From Deltaproteobacteria bacterium (GTDB lineage Bacteria > Myxococcota > Polyangia > Haliangiales > Haliangiaceae), in the NCBI GenBank assembly GCA_018262455.1, contig JAGSPR010000289.1, positions 1 to 8,808 of the forward strand: DNA of 8,808 bases. Reading direction: 5' to 3'. Below, in pieces: positions 6,119-8,808 of the stretch (the first letter of the stretch is position 1; each line of letters begins with the position of its first letter). The translations under genes were made by a program, and so were the position numbers. The notes beneath the pieces are model-generated. The model was not told the origin of the DNA and did not search any database. It worked only from the letters and a program-made list of their open reading frames with translations.

Positions 6119-7030
6119 ATGCGAACCGCGCTCGCGCTCCTGCTCACCGTCGCGGCGACGAGTACGGCCCTGGCCGATCCGTGCGACGTCGCCCCGGTGG
6201 CGCGACGGGTCCACAAGGTCCTGGTCACGTTCCCCGAGCCGATCTCGACGAGCGAGGCGGCGCGCGAGAAGGCGGTCGTCGCGCTGCGGCACGACGTGCG
6301 CGAGGTCATCGCCGACTACGGCGTCGGCATCGCGATCCCGGTGGTCGTCACCGCCGATGACCGCCAGATCGCCGCACTCACCAAGCGCGGCCTCGGGGCC
6401 CAGGTCTCCGATGAGCTCGATCTCGTGAGCTTCCAGGGGGTCGTGATCGACACCAGCGGACGCGGGCGGCTCGAGAAACCTCTCAGGATCTCGGGATGGG
6501 AGCTCGAGGCCAAGCGGGTGGTGCCGTATGCCGTGCAGCTTCGCGGACCGAGTTACACGGGTGCCTGGTTCGACGGTGTGATCGCGAAGCTCGACGCGAT
6601 GGGCCTCCAGTATGGCCAGATGTTCGACGGCAGCCTCGACGTCGCGATGACCGAAGCGCAGGCGCGCAAGGTGTCGGCGCTCGCCGAGGTGCAGTGGGTG
6701 GGACGGGTCGAGCCGCTGTACAAGGTGTCACCGGAGCTCGCCGGCCTGGAGTGCCCGCTGGTTCCGCTCGCGAGGGTCGGCAGGCTCGCCGCCGCGGCGG
6801 GCGACCGCAGGACCGCAGGCGCCTTGATCGACCTCACGGTCACGTACTTCGAGGACTCGCCAGCGCTCCGCGCGGCGATCAAGGCCGCGGGCGGAACGGT
6901 CATGTTCGATGGCTCGTCGAGCGGCGGTGCGTTTCTCACGATCAGTGCGCCGCGCCGCGCGATCCGCACCCTCGCGATCCGCAGTGATGTCGCCGCGATC
7001 GCGGGCAGCTCCCCGGGATCGATCGACTGA
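6119..7030 (+). CDS. Exported protein with inhibitor-I9/subtilisin-propeptide-like modules, no protease domain
   Basis: 303 residues. A clear Sec signal peptide (MRTALALLLTVAATSTALA) is predicted to be cut after Ala19, before DPCDV. The best-preserved module is residues 134-203: YAVQLRGP, then W150, an LDAMG turn, and VQWVGRVEPLYKVSPEL. This closely follows the propeptide-like domain found before secreted subtilisin-family proteases (pattern 'VQF.GP..W...L...G......A......L..L..VQWVG...P.YK.SPEL'). Residues 235-297 (LIDLTVTYF, LRAAIKAAGGTV, FLTISAPRRAIRTLAIRSDVAAI) look like a second copy of the same beta-alpha-beta pattern, and residues about 31-105 may be a third. No Asp/His/Ser catalytic triad or S8 motif is present and the frame ends cleanly. 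C22 and C211 could form a disulfide. A role as secreted protease inhibitor or folding helper is inference. ATG 6119 gives the perfect signal peptide; no Shine-Dalgarno sequence precedes it. Confidence 0.85.
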   Translation: MRTALALLLTVAATSTALADPCDVAPVARRVHKVLVTFPEPISTSEAAREKAVVALRHDVREVIADYGVGIAIPVVVTADDRQIAALTKRGLGAQVSDELDLVSFQGVVIDTSGRGRLEKPLRISGWELEAKRVVPYAVQLRGPSYTGAWFDGVIAKLDAMGLQYGQMFDGSLDVAMTEAQARKVSALAEVQWVGRVEPLYKVSPELAGLECPLVPLARVGRLAAAAGDRRTAGALIDLTVTYFEDSPALRAAIKAAGGTVMFDGSSSGGAFLTISAPRRAIRTLAIRSDVAAIAGSSPGSID

Positions 7031-7198
7031 TCACCACGATCCGGCTCGGGCGGCATGCCCCTTGCTGAGCAGTCCTCGTGTGCATGCAGCGGAACTGGCG
7101 ACCTGGTCACGGCGTGCGACGCGCTCCTCGCGGGCCGGTGCGGCAGTGCTGGGTGCGTCGTCGGCGCTCGGTCTCCCCCGTCCCGAGGGGGGTGGGCG
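7031..7198. other. Non-coding gap between the I9-like and GH65 genes
   Basis: The 168 bp contain several short palindromes: GGCATGCC (7053-7060), TGCTGAGCA (7063-7071) and TGCATGCA (7081-7088). The two GCATGC cores, 28 bp apart, could pair around the TGCT-AGCA dyad. No classical terminator with a T-tract is seen. The GH65 frame is open through this gap from an ATG at 7055, but the extension it would give is Cys/Gly/Ser-rich and unlike the family, so I treat the gap as non-coding leader and promoter DNA. Confidence 0.4.
7175..7195 (+). promoter_or_regulatory. G-rich ribosome-binding site in a possible hairpin before GH65
   Basis: GAGGGGGGTGGG (7185-7196) lies just ahead of the TTG at 7199. 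It is the only purine-rich, Shine-Dalgarno-like tract before any start in the window and is the main reason for choosing this start. CCCCC at 7175-7179 can pair with GGGGG at 7187-7191 across a 7-base loop, which could mask the ribosome-binding site. The hairpin may be fortuitous in GC-rich DNA. Confidence 0.4.
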
Positions 7199-8808
7199 TT
7201 GATCGGATGGGAGCTCGTGTACGACGGCTACGATCCGGCGCAGGAAGGCGTACGGGAGAGTCTCTGCACGCTGGGCAACGGGTACATCGCGACGCGCGGG
7301 GCGGCCGTAGAATCATCCGCCGACGGCGTGCACTACCCGGGCACGTACATCGCGGGTTGTTATGACCGGCTGTCGACCGAGATCGAGGGCCGCGTGCTCG
7401 AGCACGAGGATCTGGTCAACGCGCCGAACTGGCTCCCGCTCACGTTCCGCCCCGCGGACGGCGCCTGGCTCGGAACCGAGCGGGTCGAGATCCTGAGCTA
7501 CCGCCAGACCCTCGATCTCAGAGCGGGCGTGCTGATCCGGGACGTCCGCGTCCGGGACCCGCAGCATCGCACCACCCGCGTGACCTGTCGGCGTCTCGTC
7601 CACATGGGCGAGCCTCACCTGGCCGCGCTCGAGATGACGCTGACGGCCGAGGATTGGTCGGGTCGCATCGAGCTGCGCTCGGCGCTCGACGGCGGAGTCG
7701 CCAACCGTGGCGTGGCGCGCTACCGGCTGCTCCACGACCTGCACCTCGCACCCGTCGGCGCTCGTGCGCTCGGAGAGGACGCGATCATCCTCGTCGTCCG
7801 CACGGTCCAGTCCGGGATCGAGATCGCGCAGGCGGCGCGAACCCGGGTCGGCGAGGGCCAGCAGGTGCACGCATGCGAGCGACGCACCATCGTCCGTGGT
7901 GGATACATCGCGCAGGAGCTCGTCCTCGACCTCGAAGCGGCGCGGCCCGTCACGATCGAGAAGATCGTGTCGCTCTACACCTCGCGCGACCGCGCGATCT
8001 CGCACTGCGAGCTCGCCGCCCGCGAGAAGCTTGCCTGCGCGCCCGCCTTCGACACCCTGGTGCGCTCGCACGCGCTGGCGTGGGAGCATCTGTGGCGCTC
8101 GTTCGATATCGAGCTCGAGCTCGAGGATCGGGGCCGGCTGGCCGGGGTCGAGATCGGCGTGATCCTCCGGCTTCACGTGTTTCACCTGCTCCAGACCGCA
8201 TCGCCCAACTCGACCGATCTCGATGTCAGCGTCGGCGCGCGCGGGCTTCACGGCGAGGCCTATCACGGGCACGTGTTCTGGGACGAGCTGTTCGTGTTTC
8301 CGTTCCTCAACCTCCGGATGCCGGACATCACGCGCAGCCTGCTGATGTACCGCTATCGTCGGCTCGCTGCCGCACGCTGCGCTGCGCGCGCGGCAGGCCA
8401 TCGCGGCGCGATGTATCCATGGCAGAGCGGCAGTGATGGCCGCGAGGAGACGCCCGCGATCTACTTCAATCCGCGTTCCGGTCGATGGATCCCGGACCAC
8501 ACGCGCTTGCAGCGGCATGTCGGCGCCGCGATCGTCTACAACGTCTGGCAGTACTACCAGGTCACCGGCGATCGCAAGCTCCTGGAAGTCGCCGGCGCCG
8601 AGCTGGTGCTCGAGATCGCCCGCTTCATGGCCAGCCTCGCGACGTACGCCCCCCTGCTCGATCGGTTCGAGATCCGCGGCGTGATGGGCCCCGACGAGTA
8701 CCACTCCAGCTATCCCGGCGCCGACCAGCCCGGGCTCAACAACAACGCCTACGTCAACCTGATGGCCGTGTGGGTGTTGTGCCGTGCCCTCGACGTGCTC
8801 GCCGTCTT
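7199..8808 (+). CDS. Glycoside hydrolase family 65 (disaccharide phosphorylase/hydrolase), N-terminal part
   Basis: 536 codons are present; the gene runs off the right edge. GH65 enzymes phosphorolyse alpha-linked glucose disaccharides (maltose, trehalose, kojibiose, nigerose) to beta-glucose 1-phosphate, or hydrolyse related substrates. Seen in order: the N-terminal beta-sandwich opening WELVYDGYDP and the hallmark ESLCTLGNGYIATRG (about 18-32); HYPGTYIAGCYDRL; a helical linker; then the (alpha/alpha)6 barrel with HGEAYHGHVFWDE (351-363), YPWQSGSDGREE and MGPDEYH, whose E500 is the expected general acid. NNAYVN follows. The phosphate-binding residues that separate phosphorylases from hydrolases lie beyond the window. 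There is no signal peptide, so it is probably cytoplasmic. TTG 7199 keeps the conserved N-terminus intact and is preceded by a G-rich tract; ATG 7055 is an unlikely alternative. A beta-phosphoglucomutase gene commonly accompanies phosphorylases and might follow. Family assignment is secure; substrate is unknown. Confidence 0.94.
   Translation, partial: MIGWELVYDGYDPAQEGVRESLCTLGNGYIATRGAAVESSADGVHYPGTYIAGCYDRLSTEIEGRVLEHEDLVNAPNWLPLTFRPADGAWLGTERVEILSYRQTLDLRAGVLIRDVRVRDPQHRTTRVTCRRLVHMGEPHLAALEMTLTAEDWSGRIELRSALDGGVANRGVARYRLLHDLHLAPVGARALGEDAIILVVRTVQSGIEIAQAARTRVGEGQQVHACERRTIVRGGYIAQELVLDLEAARPVTIEKIVSLYTSRDRAISHCELAAREKLACAPAFDTLVRSHALAWEHLWRSFDIELELEDRGRLAGVEIGVILRLHVFHLLQTASPNSTDLDVSVGARGLHGEAYHGHVFWDELFVFPFLNLRMPDITRSLLMYRYRRLAAARCAARAAGHRGAMYPWQSGSDGREETPAIYFNPRSGRWIPDHTRLQRHVGAAIVYNVWQYYQVTGDRKLLEVAGAELVLEIARFMASLATYAPLLDRFEIRGVMGPDEYHSSYPGADQPGLNNNAYVNLMAVWVLCRALDVLAV

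Noticed and set aside
7055..7198. ATG 7055 as start of GH65
   Set aside because: It would add 48 residues rich in Cys, Gly and Ser before the conserved WELVYDGYDP opening, and has no ribosome-binding site.
8108..8125. GAGCTC-repeat track (also near 5627-5643)
   Set aside because: It is simply Glu-Leu codons (GAG CTC) in the GH65 and kinase reading frames, not an independent repeat.
7313..8704. Minus-strand open frame of 463 codons opposite GH65
   Set aside because: The plus strand encodes unmistakable GH65 motifs through the whole span; the minus frame is Asp/Arg/Val-rich with no motif.
1..8808. CRISPR, tRNA, rRNA, IS elements, phage or toxin-antitoxin genes
   Set aside because: I looked for these on both strands and saw no direct-repeat array, cloverleaf, transposase motif or small gene pair.

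Overview
The window is very GC-rich DNA (roughly 68-70% G+C by eye) from a bacterial chromosome. GTG and TTG starts are common and recognisable Shine-Dalgarno sequences are almost absent. Three of the seven genes encode likely lipoproteins and an eighth-kilobase stretch encodes a Sec-exported protein. Together with a GH172 enzyme, a GH65 enzyme and an ADCK2-like ABC1 kinase, this suggests a Myxococcota-type organism (for example Haliangiales/Kofleriaceae). That placement is inference from composition and gene style, not from a marker gene. There are no rRNA, tRNA, CRISPR, insertion-sequence or phage features.

Layout. Positions 1-238 (minus) hold the start of a small acidic lipoprotein gene that runs off the left edge. 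Positions 239-378 are non-coding and rich in inverted repeats. Positions 379-2034 (minus) encode a GH172 (DUF2961) lipoprotein whose two jelly-roll halves are recognisable from sequence alone. A short divergent gap of about 70 bp leads to two plus-strand genes only 9 bp apart: a ferritin-like di-iron protein (2105-2950) and a right-handed beta-helix lipoprotein (2960-4396). After a 132-bp gap with a 10-bp direct repeat comes a membrane-anchored ABC1/UbiB-family kinase (4529-6013) that carries the Q-x-D variant of the family's ExD motif. A candidate terminator hairpin and an imperfect palindrome separate it from a Sec-exported protein (6119-7030), which looks like up to three inhibitor-I9/subtilisin-propeptide-like modules without a protease. 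After 168 bp of non-coding DNA, a GH65 glycoside phosphorylase/hydrolase gene starts at about 7199 and leaves the window at the right edge.

How the genes may work together. The left half has a cell-surface and carbohydrate flavour: a GH172 enzyme (known members cleave alpha-D-fructofuranosides or D-arabinofuranosides) and a beta-helix lipoprotein of the pectate-lyase-like fold, expressed from opposite sides of one intergenic region, with a di-iron protein in the same operon as the beta-helix protein. The ABC1 kinase, the I9-like protein and GH65 look like independent transcription units. No defence or mobile system is visible. The most unusual items are the di-iron protein of unknown substrate, the stand-alone I9-like protein, the ADCK2-like kinase and the intact double jelly-roll GH172.
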